Numbered from the stretch's first letter, positions 17,576 through 27,977 are shown. The stretch is DNA of 64,000 nt from Ditibartonella apis (GCF_001952075.1 NZ_LXYU01000003.1:434001-498000), one strand, 5' to 3'. The notes: generated by a model not told the origin, from the letters alone. Program-made: numbers and translations.

Positions 17576-18595
17576 ATGACTAAGTTTTTAGTCGCACTTG
17601 AAGATCAGAATGACGCGCGGATTGCTTTTAGCGTTCGCGCCGATATTGTTTTGCTGTCGGGCACATTGCAAAAAATACAAAAGCTTTGTTCGACACTTAG
17701 GAACATGCCCGACTATTTTCCGCAAATCTGGGTAAAAACTTCAAATCCACATCTGGTGACCGCCAAGGTTATGGAAAAATGCGGAGCAAACCGGATTGTT
17801 GTTTCAGCTTCTCCCGACAAACTTCCTGCATTTCATAAAACACTGATCACTCAATGTAGCGGTTTTCCTCTGGTAGCGTCGATGGAAGCGGGAGATTCAC
17901 CAAACAATTCATTGATTCCGATTATTAGCGCATTGGGGTTTAGCGGTATTTTGCTTCAGCCGCGAGATATGGAGCAGACCATTCTAAGCCAGATGAAAAT
18001 CGAAAATATCGGCCAGTTCATGGAAAAATCACGAGCGTCCAATCTGGAAGCCGGCGTTCTTGGAATGATCGAAGCGCCCGATATACCGCGTCTCTTGCCG
18101 TATTCCCCCGACTGGTTGGGATTTGTCGTCAGGCATCCTATCAAGTCCGGCCAATTTGGTGATGATGAAACCAATTCATTAATGCGCGCACTTTTGCCAT
18201 TTGACAGCGGGCAGGAACAAAGCGATGGCGATACCGGACTAGGAACCGACCGTATTATCATTGAGGATTTTATCCTTCCGATGGAAATTGGTGCCTATAA
18301 ACGCGAATATGGGCATAAACAAAAAGTCCGTTTCAACATCAAGGCCGATGTTGAACGCTTGTCTTCAAATCCCGAAGATATGCGACATATCTTTTCATAT
18401 GATCTTATTCTTGATGGCATCAAGAATCTTGTTTCCCTCGGACATGTCGAACTGGTTGAAACATTGGCTGAACGCATTGCCGCACTCATTCTTGCTTATC
18501 CACGGGTTCAAAGGGTGATTGTGCGTGTAGACAAGCTAGAACTCGGCCCAGCTGCCGTTGGAGTGGAAATCGAGCGATATCGGAAGAAGGCCTGA
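17576..18595 (+). CDS. folB: Dihydroneopterin aldolase (FolB) with MfnB-like N-terminal domain
   Basis: Residues about 220-339 form a complete FolB domain: DRIIIEDFILPMEIGAYKRE, KQKVRFNI, the helix around ETLAERIAALIL, and VDKLELGP with the Lys that corresponds to the catalytic Lys. This enzyme converts dihydroneopterin to 6-hydroxymethyl-dihydropterin in folate synthesis. A normal FolB is about 120 residues. Here 220 residues precede it, starting MTKFLVALEDQNDARIAF, with alternating strands and helices (ANRIVVSA, FPLVASME, LGFSGILLQ, VLGMIEA) that resemble the (5-formylfuran-3-yl)methyl phosphate synthase MfnB (TIM barrel). The MfnB Lys after the second strand is not evident. ATG 17576 is preferred over GTG 17573. 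Confidence 0.82.
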   Translation: MTKFLVALEDQNDARIAFSVRADIVLLSGTLQKIQKLCSTLRNMPDYFPQIWVKTSNPHLVTAKVMEKCGANRIVVSASPDKLPAFHKTLITQCSGFPLVASMEAGDSPNNSLIPIISALGFSGILLQPRDMEQTILSQMKIENIGQFMEKSRASNLEAGVLGMIEAPDIPRLLPYSPDWLGFVVRHPIKSGQFGDDETNSLMRALLPFDSGQEQSDGDTGLGTDRIIIEDFILPMEIGAYKREYGHKQKVRFNIKADVERLSSNPEDMRHIFSYDLILDGIKNLVSLGHVELVETLAERIAALILAYPRVQRVIVRVDKLELGPAAVGVEIERYRKKA

Positions 18596-18644
18596 ACTAT
18601 CCTCTTTTCAGCCTATGTAATCCGCTTTTTTGCAGCTCAGCTTT

Positions 18645-19610
18645 TCAGCTTTTTGGCGAGTTGTTTTCGATATTGGAATTGCGCTGCCGATATTGACTGA
18701 TTTCGAATGCTGCAACGAAGAACAGCGAAATAACAAGCGGAATGATGAGATAAAGCAGGCGGAATACAATCAAAGCCGAAATAACATCGGCCGGATTCAT
18801 ATTCGGCATGCCTGCCATAAACAGGGCTTCCAATACGCCGACACCGCCAGCGGGTGCGTTCGATAAAAGTGTGACTGTAAAGGATGCTAGAAAGACGCCG
18901 AGTACGACGATAAAACCGGGATTTCCGACATCAGGCAAAGTCGCGTAGATAACGCCGGCAGCACCGATCAACTCGAGTGGTCCGATGATTAATTGTTGAA
19001 CGACAATGCTGAAATGGGGATAAGAAATCTGGAACGATTTGCCAATTTTTAAAGGGCGCAACTGCAACAGGCTGCCTAAAATATAAAGCCCGACAAATGT
19101 CAGCATGCCTACGCCGATTGTAATGGCGAGCCATGAGGGAATTCCTTCATGGACGAGTGTTACCAGATCGGGGCGGATAACCAGTACAAGGCCGGAAAGA
19201 AGAATTGTCCCAAGAGCAAAAGTGAAAGAACAAAAAGCCACGAGCACGGCTATTTCAACGCCCGTCAACCCTTTTTTGCTGTAAGCGCGATAACGTACAA
19301 CCGCGCCAGAAAAAACCGATGCGCCGATATTATGGGAAAGCGCGTAAGTGGTGAATGAACAAATGGCGATATAGTGGAGCGGTATTTTCTTTCCCAAATG
19401 TTGCAATGCTATGCGGTCGTAACCGGCAAGAGCCGCATAGGCGAGCAGCGCAAAAAAACCGGCGAGAACCCAGTGATGCGGGCTGAGTGCGCCAAGGCGG
19501 TTAGTGATATCGGCAAAGGAAATCGCTGATAATTTATGGTAGAGAATATAGATGGAAACCACCATTGCGATGACGCCGATAAGCGGCCAAATATATTTCT
19601 TCAGTTTCAT
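18645..19610 (-). CDS. YbhN/UPF0104-family membrane protein (LPG synthase TM-domain type)
   Basis: A 321-residue integral membrane protein with about eight hydrophobic segments. Seen: SFTTYALSHNIGASVFSGAVVRYRAY, the family's conserved loop with the Tyr-Arg region, and NAPAGGVGVLEALFM near the C-terminus (family form pgGlGv.E). It corresponds to the membrane half of MprF-type lysylphosphatidylglycerol synthases without the synthase domain; related stand-alone proteins are put in lipid flipping or transport. The role here is unknown. The start overlaps the stop of the antiporter gene by ATGA, so the two form one operon. It converges with the FolB gene. Confidence 0.85.
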   Translation of the reverse strand: MKLKKYIWPLIGVIAMVVSIYILYHKLSAISFADITNRLGALSPHHWVLAGFFALLAYAALAGYDRIALQHLGKKIPLHYIAICSFTTYALSHNIGASVFSGAVVRYRAYSKKGLTGVEIAVLVAFCSFTFALGTILLSGLVLVIRPDLVTLVHEGIPSWLAITIGVGMLTFVGLYILGSLLQLRPLKIGKSFQISYPHFSIVVQQLIIGPLELIGAAGVIYATLPDVGNPGFIVVLGVFLASFTVTLLSNAPAGGVGVLEALFMAGMPNMNPADVISALIVFRLLYLIIPLVISLFFVAAFEISQYRQRNSNIENNSPKS

Positions 19611-21376
19611 GCGTTTCCACTCGTATTTTCCGGCTTTTTCACCATATCTGGCGATGTCCGGTCTTTAGAAGGCACATTTGTGTCCCCATCGCAATAGCGC
19701 AAATGTTTTAACATACCTTTAGCGATTTCTTCGTCATCCGTCACTATGGTATTCGCACCCATATCTTTTAAATAGGCCGTTTCCATGTCCGTTACAGCAT
19801 GGGCGATGATGTCTATTTTTGCATTTGATTTGCGAGTTTCGGCAACAATCTTTGCAGCATCAATTGCACTTTTCGTTGAAATGACAAGTTGTCGTGCCGT
19901 GCTCAAATTGCCGGCTTCAAGCACTTCCGCATTGGCGGCATTGCCGAGAATTGCTTCGTTTTTCTGTTCCTTGGCATTTTTTATGGCCTCGGCATTATTG
20001 TCGATAATAACGAAAGGCGTTTCCAAATTTTGAAGAGAAACGGCAATCCTTTCACCGATATCGCCGAAGCCCACAAGAATTATATGGTTCGTTTTTACCG
20101 TTTTGACCAACCCGTTTTCATCGTCCCCGCCAATATCAAGAACCGTATTTTCGCCATTTTTTGTCTCGAGACGAGAGCGGATTTTATCGGCAACGATAGA
20201 GACGAGCGGGTTTAAAAGAATGGATAGGATTGCGCCGCCAACAATAAGGTCACGTGCTTCGTCATTGATAATTCCCAATGCAGTTCCAAGACCTGCAAGA
20301 ATAAAGGAAAACTCGCCTATTTGTGCAAGACCCGCTCCGATTGTCAGCGCTGTTGCATATGGCCGGTGGAAAAGACGGACAATGGCATAAGCTGCAAGAG
20401 ACTTGCCACCGATAATGATGATGAGTGTAACCAGAAGGGGGAAAAACGCAGTAACCAATTTTGATGGATCGAAAAGCATTCCGACCGAAACGAAAAACAG
20501 AACTGCAAAAGCATCACGTAGGGGCAGGGTTTCTTCTGTTGCTCTCTGGCTAAGCTCGGAGCTGCTCATAATCATTCCGGCAAAAAACGCACCAAGAGCA
20601 ATAGAAACGCCGAAGAGATGCGCAGAAAAAAACGCAACGCCTAAGGCAATTGCCAGAACGCTCAAGCGGAAAAGCTCTCTGGAACCGGATTGTGCGGAGA
20701 TTTTCAAAAACCACGGGATAACACGGCGCCCGATGACAAAAGTGACAATGATAAACAGAACAACTTTGGCAATTGTCAAAAGAATTGTTCCGAAGAGCCC
20801 CAATTGCAACCATTGCGCCAGCGGGTCGGCTTCGCCCGCAACGTTTCCACCTAACGAAGTTGATAGGGCGGGGATAAGCACCAAGGCGAGAACCATTGCC
20901 AGATCCTCGACAATAAGCCATCCGACGGCAATACGTCCGCGTTCTGTTTCAATCAGATTACGCTCCTGAAGAGAGCGTAAGAGCACAACGGTACTTGCTG
21001 TAGAAAGCGCTAATCCGAAGACGACGCCACCGCCAAAGCCCCACCCCATGAAAAGACCGAAGCAAAGACCCAACAATGTGGCAACCGCCATTTGCACAAT
21101 GGCACCGGGAATGGCTATCGCCTTGACCGATAGTAGATCCTTGACAGAAAAATGTAGCCCGACGCCGAACATCAACAGAATGATGCCGATTTCGGCAAGC
21201 TGATTGATCAAATGTGAATCAACACGAAAGCCACCGGTGTGAGGGCCGACAATGACACCGGCCAGAAGATAGCCAACCAGTGGCGAGATTCGTAAACGAT
21301 TGGCGAGAACACCAAACAGAAATGCAAGACAGAGTCCCACAACAATTGTTGTCACCAATGGTGTGTCCTGTATCAT
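19607..21376 (-). CDS. ybaL: Cation:proton antiporter, YbaL/Kef (CPA2) family
   Basis: A 589-residue inner-membrane antiporter. N-terminal CPA2 domain with about 12 membrane segments (VLANRLRISPLVGYLLAGV, IGIILLMFGVGLHFS, ALSTASTVVLLRSL), then a soluble RCK/TrkA-N domain at about 415-540 with the NAD-binding HIILVGFGDIGERIA. The length and lack of a longer RCK tail fit YbaL (K+/H+ or Na+/H+ antiporter) rather than glutathione-gated KefB/C. The C-terminal 30 residues are polar and variable. Cotranscribed with the YbhN-like gene through an ATGA overlap. Confidence 0.9.
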   Translation of the reverse strand: MIQDTPLVTTIVVGLCLAFLFGVLANRLRISPLVGYLLAGVIVGPHTGGFRVDSHLINQLAEIGIILLMFGVGLHFSVKDLLSVKAIAIPGAIVQMAVATLLGLCFGLFMGWGFGGGVVFGLALSTASTVVLLRSLQERNLIETERGRIAVGWLIVEDLAMVLALVLIPALSTSLGGNVAGEADPLAQWLQLGLFGTILLTIAKVVLFIIVTFVIGRRVIPWFLKISAQSGSRELFRLSVLAIALGVAFFSAHLFGVSIALGAFFAGMIMSSSELSQRATEETLPLRDAFAVLFFVSVGMLFDPSKLVTAFFPLLVTLIIIIGGKSLAAYAIVRLFHRPYATALTIGAGLAQIGEFSFILAGLGTALGIINDEARDLIVGGAILSILLNPLVSIVADKIRSRLETKNGENTVLDIGGDDENGLVKTVKTNHIILVGFGDIGERIAVSLQNLETPFVIIDNNAEAIKNAKEQKNEAILGNAANAEVLEAGNLSTARQLVISTKSAIDAAKIVAETRKSNAKIDIIAHAVTDMETAYLKDMGANTIVTDDEEIAKGMLKHLRYCDGDTNVPSKDRTSPDMVKKPENTSGNA

Positions 21377-21486
21377 CTGTGGCTGATATTCCCTCCCTGA
21401 CTTTCAAGTTCTGTTATTCCGATATGTAGTGGCTATAGACACGATTTGTGTTAAGCTTATGACATAAGGCAATTATTTTGATTATA

Positions 21487-21525
21487 AAAAAGCCGGTATG
21501 AAGAAACCTGTACATACCGGCTTTT
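21487..21525 (-). terminator. Rho-independent terminator after secDF
   Basis: AAAAAGCCGGTATG (21487-21500), a 12-base loop and CATACCGGCTTTT (21513-21525). The GC-rich core is nine pairs, with A and T runs on either side, so it works on the minus strand after secDF and may also act on the other strand. Confidence 0.85.
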
Positions 21526-21537
21526 CGCAATTTTTTA

Positions 21538-24093
21538 TTATGCTTTCTCCGGATTTACATGCGGCTTATCTTCGATAAGATCGCGTCCTTCATGGTGGTG
21601 ATGCCACCAGTTGCCCAAGAAAAGCAGGATCGGTGCTGCAATGAAGATGGATGACGATGTTGCAATGATAACGCCGACAACCATCGGAACCGCAAAATTG
21701 TGAACCGCGCTACCGCCCCAGATCGCCATTGGCAACATGGCCAGAACAGTTGTTGTCGAAGTAAATATACAACGGATAAGCACCTGATTGATCGACATAT
21801 CGACCAATTGCCGCAAAGCCATCTTTTTATAAAGTCGCATATTTTCACGCATACGGTCGTAAACCACGACTTTATCATTGACCGAGTAGCCGACAATTGT
21901 GAGCAGCGCCGCAATCGCTGTCAAATTGAAATCAAGCTGGAACAGCGCGAAAAAGCCGACCATTTTCGTTGTATCAAGGACAATGGTAACAATCGCACCA
22001 ACAGCAAAGAACCATTCAAACCGCCACCAGATATAAAACATCATGGCAATTGCTGCGAGAACGACAGCGGTAAAACCTGCTGTTGCAAGTTCGCCCGAGA
22101 CTTTCGGCCCGACAACTTCTATCTGGTCGAAAGTGACATCCGGATAGATTGTTTTGACAGAGGTCTTCAACTTTTCAATGGCTGCGGTTTGCTGGGCTTC
22201 ACCGCCATCCTGCTGCTGAACCCTGATGAGCACGGTGTTTTGGTTGGAAACATTTTGCAAGGCAATTTCACCAAGCCCCAATTGCCCGAGTGTGGAACGC
22301 AATGTAGCAAGATCGGCAGGAGCTTTGGTCGTGATTGCCATCTGGCTGCCACCCATAAAATCAATGCCGAAATTAAGGCCGGGTTTGAAAAACAGAACGA
22401 TTGATGCGATTGACAGGAAAATGGAAACACCGATGCCGATGAATCGGGCATTCATAAAATGGAAATTGGTGTGTTGCGGGATAAATTTGAAAAATGAATG
22501 GATGTGCAATTTTGTAATTTTCCATTCACGTACCACCCACGACATAATGATGCGAACGATCGTTACGTCGGTAAAGAGCGAAATTACAATACCAAGAAGC
22601 ATTGTAACCGCAAAACCGCGTATCTGGCCGGTGCCGAACCACAATAGCAAGACGGTGGCAATGGCGGCTGTCACATTCGCATCGATAATGGTGGAAAAAG
22701 CATGTTTGAAGCCACGGTCAAGTGCCGCCATTGCCCCCATGCCTTTTTCGCTTTCCTCGCGAATACGTTCATTGATAAGAATATTCGCATCAACTGCAAT
22801 GCCGATGCCGAGAATGATACCGGCAATTCCTGGAAGAGTAAGTGTTGCACCAATAAGGCTTAACGCTGCAAATGTCAGCACAGTATGAAGAGCAAGCGCT
22901 ATGTCGGCAATAATGCCCCAAAGGCCGTAAAGGAGGAAGATAAAAAGCGCGACGAGAACAAATCCGGCAATACCTGTGTAAAGCCCCATTCTGATGGCAT
23001 CAGCTCCGAGATCAGGCCCGACAGTACGCTCTTCAATCACCGTTAAAGGTGCAGGCAACGCACCTGCACGTAACAAGGCAGCAAGAGTGGAAGCTTCTTT
23101 CGGTGTGAAGTTACCGGTAATCTGTCCGCTGCCACCGGGAATGACACCTTGAATGGTTGGGGCAGTCAATACTTTATTATCAAGTACGATAGCAAACGGC
23201 TTTCCTATATTCTGGCGTGTAATTTCGGCAAAGGCCTTGGCACCGATGGTATTGAGTTTGAAAGATATCAGTGATTTTCCTGGTATTTGCGGGTCAAAAC
23301 CGGCCGATGCATCGGTTAACACACTGCCGTCAAGCGAGACTTGATCGTAAATAGGAAAACGTTGGTTTTCGTCGGTGTAGCCTGGCAATATCGAAACGCC
23401 GGCGGGCGGGTTGTTCATGTCAATATTGGTTGGAACGAGGTGAAATGTCATTTTTGCCGTCGTTCCCAAAAGATCGCGCAATTGCTTCGGATCCTGTAAA
23501 CCCGGTAATTGAACTTCGATACGATCAAGACCTACTTTTTGAATACTCGGTTCGGCAACACCTACCTGATCGACGCGCCGGCGGATGATTTCCAGACTTT
23601 GGTCAACCGCGTTGTTGACACGATATTTGATGCCTGCATCGGTGAGCGAAACACGGATAGCGTCGTTCTGCTCGGCGACATCGATATCGGAATCGGAAGC
23701 ACGAAAAGCGCCGGCAGAAATTGGAGTCGCCAACTCTTTCAAGGCTGTCAGTGCGGTTTGGCGCTGCCCTGCATCGGGAATAACGGCGACAATCGAATCA
23801 CCGATCATACGCACGCTTGTCGATTGGATTTGCTTTTCACGAAGTTTGCCACGAACATTATCAAGAGCTGTTCTCAATTGGTCACGTTTGAGCGATTTTG
23901 CGTCGACTTCAAGAACGAGGGAAGAACCACCTCTCAGGTCAAGCCCCAGAACAACTTTTGTCTGACGCATGAATGATGGCAAATATTCAAGCTGTTTTTC
24001 AGTGAGCAGATTTGGTAATGCAACCAGAATCCCCAATAGAAGAATGACAAAATATAAAGTTGTTAGCCAGCGTGGTGTTCGCATAAAATCCAT
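21538..24093 (-). CDS. secDF: Protein translocase SecDF, fused
   Basis: An 851-residue fusion of SecD and SecF, which use the proton gradient to aid SecYEG export from the periplasmic side. SecD half (about 1-510): LGLDLRGGSSLVLEVD, the P1 domain with IIRRRVDQVGVAEPSIQ, GALPAPLTVIEERTVGPDLG, and the TM4 motif GIAVDANILINERIREE. SecF half (about 540-851): LNFGIDFMGGSQMAI, VTIVLDTTKMVGFFALFQ, and GYSVNDKVVVYDRMREN with the conserved Asp/Arg. Twelve membrane segments expected. Fused SecDF is common in Rhizobiales. The start could be ATG 24093 or ATG 24084. Confidence 0.97.
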   Translation of the reverse strand: MDFMRTPRWLTTLYFVILLLGILVALPNLLTEKQLEYLPSFMRQTKVVLGLDLRGGSSLVLEVDAKSLKRDQLRTALDNVRGKLREKQIQSTSVRMIGDSIVAVIPDAGQRQTALTALKELATPISAGAFRASDSDIDVAEQNDAIRVSLTDAGIKYRVNNAVDQSLEIIRRRVDQVGVAEPSIQKVGLDRIEVQLPGLQDPKQLRDLLGTTAKMTFHLVPTNIDMNNPPAGVSILPGYTDENQRFPIYDQVSLDGSVLTDASAGFDPQIPGKSLISFKLNTIGAKAFAEITRQNIGKPFAIVLDNKVLTAPTIQGVIPGGSGQITGNFTPKEASTLAALLRAGALPAPLTVIEERTVGPDLGADAIRMGLYTGIAGFVLVALFIFLLYGLWGIIADIALALHTVLTFAALSLIGATLTLPGIAGIILGIGIAVDANILINERIREESEKGMGAMAALDRGFKHAFSTIIDANVTAAIATVLLLWFGTGQIRGFAVTMLLGIVISLFTDVTIVRIIMSWVVREWKITKLHIHSFFKFIPQHTNFHFMNARFIGIGVSIFLSIASIVLFFKPGLNFGIDFMGGSQMAITTKAPADLATLRSTLGQLGLGEIALQNVSNQNTVLIRVQQQDGGEAQQTAAIEKLKTSVKTIYPDVTFDQIEVVGPKVSGELATAGFTAVVLAAIAMMFYIWWRFEWFFAVGAIVTIVLDTTKMVGFFALFQLDFNLTAIAALLTIVGYSVNDKVVVYDRMRENMRLYKKMALRQLVDMSINQVLIRCIFTSTTTVLAMLPMAIWGGSAVHNFAVPMVVGVIIATSSSIFIAAPILLFLGNWWHHHHEGRDLIEDKPHVNPEKA

Positions 24094-25327
24094 CCAATAA
24101 TTGGCACCTGAAAAACACGTTCTATATTACGATTTGGTGCAGAGAAGAACCATCTTTTTCAATTTTTTAACATTGAGGCTGATAACACGTATTATCGTGT
24201 AAGGAAAATTCTATCTACCATTTATTTGCCATCAATTTCCGACACGGATGTCTCATTTCGGCGAATACTGCTCATTTTGATGTCAGTGGCTCACTGAATT
24301 GGAACTTGAATTGACGACCGGTCCTTTAACTGTTTTGTTTTTCTAAAATAATTTTATAGTTGGATTTACGATAATTTATTTCAGGACGATATGGTTTTAT
24401 CGGCTAAATGCAGCTTGCTTTTATAAAACGGAGCAAGCAAAATTTTCGTGTATGAAGCGCTTAGAGAAAGCTTGATGATTGGGCTTTTGTTGCGCCATTT
24501 GGGGAAAGCATGGACATTGCAGAAATACGGAATTGAAATATGATATAACGAAATGGCTTAGCTTCTTCTTATGTGCGATAAAGCACTATATCGCCGGAAA
24601 GGCATATCGTCACGTTCAGGTTGCAGCTTGTGCGCCAGCTTAAATCTCTCTAAAACTATAATGGGGTGAAATCGATATTTTTTTTAGTTGTGCTCCATTC
24701 GTTTATTGATTCAAACGTCGTAAATAACCCATTGAAAAAATTATGACTTTGTTTCCGGTGGAACGGTTTATTTTCGAAATTATACCAGGATTTAAAGCTT
24801 GAATTTGTGACCAAAGAATATTTTGGGTGAAAATGCACTCAAAACTCATCCGGGAATTCAGAAAATGATTCCGGATTGTCATTCAATGAATTGAATTTAC
24901 TAAATATTGTTTATTTGTGATGGATCGCATTTTGATGGTGCTTCGCACTTTGACAAAAGGTGATCGTGGATTTGAAGCGTAAAAGCTATTCTACATGCGA
25001 TCGCAGTGCTTTTGAATAAAGTGGCATTTTTATAATGAAGCCGCTTTCAGAATAAGAAATTCACTTTTCTATGTTGCCAAAACGTCAGTAAATTTTAAAT
25101 GCAAGAGGGATTGGTAGATATTGATGAAACTGTAAATAATTTTGTTGGCAAATCCAAATTGGGAAGGCGAAATTTAACGAACCTTGGCAACAAAACTTAT
25201 GAGTTGTCATAGTTTTGCAAAAATCATGTAGGAAAAGAAAAAATAGCAGTTGAGTCCTTCCGGGTCTCTCTACAAATTGCTTTTTTATTTTTAAAACCTA
25301 TATGCACGATTCGTAATCTTTGTAAGA
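24094..25327. other. 1.2-kb intergenic region, no gene recognised
   Basis: AT-rich DNA between the divergently transcribed secDF and mechanosensitive channel genes. The longest frame (about 60 codons on the minus strand near 24656-24838) has no protein-like features. Both promoters must lie here, but I cannot place them with confidence. I see no repeat or RNA gene. Confidence 0.5.
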
Positions 25328-27709
25328 GTGGTCAGTTCGTTGAACTTTAAAAATTTCATTCGCAAATGCTGTTTTGTTTACGCTCTGGTGTGTGGCTTGT
25401 CGGTGGCTGCATTGCCGGTTTTTGCGGCTATGAGCGATGCGGCAGATGCGCAAACACCTGCTACAGCCGATAATTCGGTTTTAAGTCCGGCTGATCTTGT
25501 GAAACAACAACAGGCGGTTGTGAATGGTTATAAAGACCAGCTGAAAGAGCTTTTGAAGAATTACGATTCCGGACAGGATGACGATTCAGCTTTAACCGAT
25601 ATCCGCAATAAAGCGCAGGATATAAATGGCAAGATTATAGGGACAGCGCTTCTGTTTCGCTCGCCCTTGAATGACATTAACCTGCGTCTCGACCAATTGG
25701 GTGAACCGCAAGAGGGCGTGCAGGAAGCTAAAACTGTAACCGACGAAAGAAACAATCTTCGCCAGCTCAAAGTTAAAATCAATACTCTGGTTGGTCAATT
25801 GGAAGACTGTTCGATTGATTCCAATCGTTTGGTTGAAAGAACAATTGCCCAGTCACGTGAACTCTTTGCAAGAACTTTGACCCACAGGGTCGAGTTCTCG
25901 TCACCTTTGGGCACTCAAATTGCCCAATCTGCAAAAGATGCGGGCGCGGACTTTTTTTCTTTAATATTTTCTTGGTGGCAATTTGTCTATCAATTCAAGC
26001 TGTTAGCTCTATGTGCTAGCATTTTGATTCCGTTTTTTGTTGCGTGTATTCTGGCGATTTCAACGCATAAACTGATCGGTCGTGTGAAACACGAGGCAAC
26101 GAAAGAAGATGAAGATGCTTCCTATCTGAAGCGTTTGTCGTTTGCATTCGTTGCGACACTTGTCCCGACGATGATATGCGCGGTTTTTGTTATCCTTGTT
26201 CTGATATTTTTCAATTATCTTGGAATAAGTTGGACAAATCTTGATCCCGTTTTCCGCTCTGCCGCCGATGTTGTCATGCTGGTATTTTTCATTGCCCGCA
26301 TGTCGTTTGTTATTCTCTCGCCAAAGCTGCCGGAATTGCGTTTGATGAGAATTGCTCCGCGGCCTGCTCGTTTGCTGATTGTGCTATTGACATTATTGGC
26401 TTTGGTGATGGGTCTCGATTATTTCCTGAATGCTGTCTATCGCGCGGTATCGGCACCTCTTTCGCTTGCAATTGCCAAGAGTTTTATTTCCGTTATCCTT
26501 GTTGGCATTATCATTCTTGCCATTTCGTTTGTGCGCGCGAGAACCAGCACCGAAGATGACAAGAAGGTTACATCCTGGCCGCTTTACATCCGCATTCCGC
26601 TTATCGTGGTCGGGCTATTACCTATTTTGACGGCTCTTGCCGGTTACGTCGGTATGGCACGTTTCATTTCCCAACAGATCGTGGTGAGTGGTGCTTTTCT
26701 CGTTTTAATGTATCTGGGCATTCAAACAGCACGTGCAACGGCGGCGGAAGGGGCATTTGCTAAAACATTTATCGGGCGCCGTCTGGTACAACGGTTCAAT
26801 ATTGATGACAGTACGATGGATCAACTTGGACTGGTCGCCGGTATCCTTCTCAACATCGTTGTGATTGTTGTTTGCGTTCCTCCGATCATTATGCAGCTCG
26901 GCTTTTCGGCTGCCGATATTTTCTCTGCTTTTATTCACATAATGACTGGCTTCGAGATCGGGAATGTTTCGATATCGCTCGTTGGTATTTCAATCGGCAT
27001 TATATTTTTCCTGATCAGCTGGTTCCTGATCCGCTGGTTTATCGGCTGGCTTGACGGAACGGTTCTCGCGCGCGGAAAAGTAGATTCAGGTGTAAGAAAT
27101 TCAATTCGCACAGTTGTCGGTTATGGTGGCATTGCACTTTCCGCGCTGATCGGGCTATCGGCGGCAGGTTTCAATTTGAGTAGTCTGGCACTGATTGCCG
27201 GTGGCCTTTCACTTGGTATCGGCTTTGGTCTTCAAAATATCGTCCAGAATTTTGTCTCCGGTCTTATTCTGCTTGCTGAACGTCCGTTCAAGGTTGGCGA
27301 TTATGTCGAGACAGGAACAATTGTCGGAATTGTCAAACGTATCAGCGTGCGTGCAACAGAAGTCGAGACGTTGAAACGGCAAACAATCATCGTGCCGAAT
27401 TCGAGCCTCATCAACAATAATGTCGGCAACTGGACACACCGCAATAAAATCGGTCGTGTCGATGTCACTTTTTCTGTTCCGGCCATGTCTGATCCTGAAC
27501 ATATTGTCGATGTGTTGATGGAAACGGCTAATAACACTGAGGGCGTTCTAAAAAATCCTAGCCCGTGGGTCAGCTTTTCAAGTTTCGACAGCAACAATTT
27601 CAATTTTACACTGGCAATTTACGTGCCCGATATCACATCAACAATTGCCGTTACAAACAAGGTTCGCTTCCAGGCCTACAAGCGTTTCTCTGACGAGGGA
27701 ATTACCTGA
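25328..27709 (+). CDS. Mechanosensitive ion channel of the MscS superfamily (large, DUF3772 type)
   Basis: A 793-residue inner-membrane channel that releases solutes on osmotic downshift. It begins at GTG 25328 with a signal peptide (NFIRKCCFVYALVCGLSVAALPVFA). Residues about 50-190 are a charged periplasmic DUF3772-like domain. About 11 hydrophobic segments follow, then the MscS core at about 600-700: GLSLGIGFGLQNIVQN (TM3 pore helix), LLAERPFKVGDYVETG, TLKRQTIIVPNSSLI and NWTHRNKIGRVDV. The end is the alpha/beta cytoplasmic domain. The small secreted-protein gene starts one base after its stop. Confidence 0.92.
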   Translation: MVSSLNFKNFIRKCCFVYALVCGLSVAALPVFAAMSDAADAQTPATADNSVLSPADLVKQQQAVVNGYKDQLKELLKNYDSGQDDDSALTDIRNKAQDINGKIIGTALLFRSPLNDINLRLDQLGEPQEGVQEAKTVTDERNNLRQLKVKINTLVGQLEDCSIDSNRLVERTIAQSRELFARTLTHRVEFSSPLGTQIAQSAKDAGADFFSLIFSWWQFVYQFKLLALCASILIPFFVACILAISTHKLIGRVKHEATKEDEDASYLKRLSFAFVATLVPTMICAVFVILVLIFFNYLGISWTNLDPVFRSAADVVMLVFFIARMSFVILSPKLPELRLMRIAPRPARLLIVLLTLLALVMGLDYFLNAVYRAVSAPLSLAIAKSFISVILVGIIILAISFVRARTSTEDDKKVTSWPLYIRIPLIVVGLLPILTALAGYVGMARFISQQIVVSGAFLVLMYLGIQTARATAAEGAFAKTFIGRRLVQRFNIDDSTMDQLGLVAGILLNIVVIVVCVPPIIMQLGFSAADIFSAFIHIMTGFEIGNVSISLVGISIGIIFFLISWFLIRWFIGWLDGTVLARGKVDSGVRNSIRTVVGYGGIALSALIGLSAAGFNLSSLALIAGGLSLGIGFGLQNIVQNFVSGLILLAERPFKVGDYVETGTIVGIVKRISVRATEVETLKRQTIIVPNSSLINNNVGNWTHRNKIGRVDVTFSVPAMSDPEHIVDVLMETANNTEGVLKNPSPWVSFSSFDSNNFNFTLAIYVPDITSTIAVTNKVRFQAYKRFSDEGIT

Positions 27710-27710
27710 T

Positions 27711-27977
27711 ATGAAAAAATGGTTTTTTGTCATCGTTGCTTTGCTATGTCTTGGCTCTCAAGAAGGATTCGCCGCAACGATAAAAAATACCGATCAAAAG
27801 ACACAGTCTCTCGTGGTTGCCGAAGGCAGTTCCCGCCGCGACGTTTCTTTGAAGGCCGATCAGACAGTCGATATCTGCCCCAAAGGATGTTTTGTGACTT
27901 TTCCGAATGGTGACCGGTTCGCAATCAAGGCGACAGATACGATTGAAATCAACGGAAGTCGGGCAAGCTTCAAATAA
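27711..27977 (+). CDS. Small secreted protein of unknown function
   Basis: An 88-residue protein with a signal peptide (MKKWFFVIVALLCLGSQEGFAA). The mature part is about 65 residues, predicted mainly beta, with one close Cys pair (DICPKGCF). I do not recognise the family. ATG 27711 is one base after the channel gene stop, so it is in the same operon and probably translationally linked. It would sit in the periplasm, near the channel's periplasmic domain; a functional link is only suggested by position. Confidence 0.8.
   Translation: MKKWFFVIVALLCLGSQEGFAATIKNTDQKTQSLVVAEGSSRRDVSLKADQTVDICPKGCFVTFPNGDRFAIKATDTIEINGSRASFK

Noticed and set aside
20403-20969. 188-codon plus-strand frame opposite ybaL
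   Set aside because: Shadow of a well-supported antiporter gene; its Ser/Pro/Arg-rich composition is typical of antisense frames.
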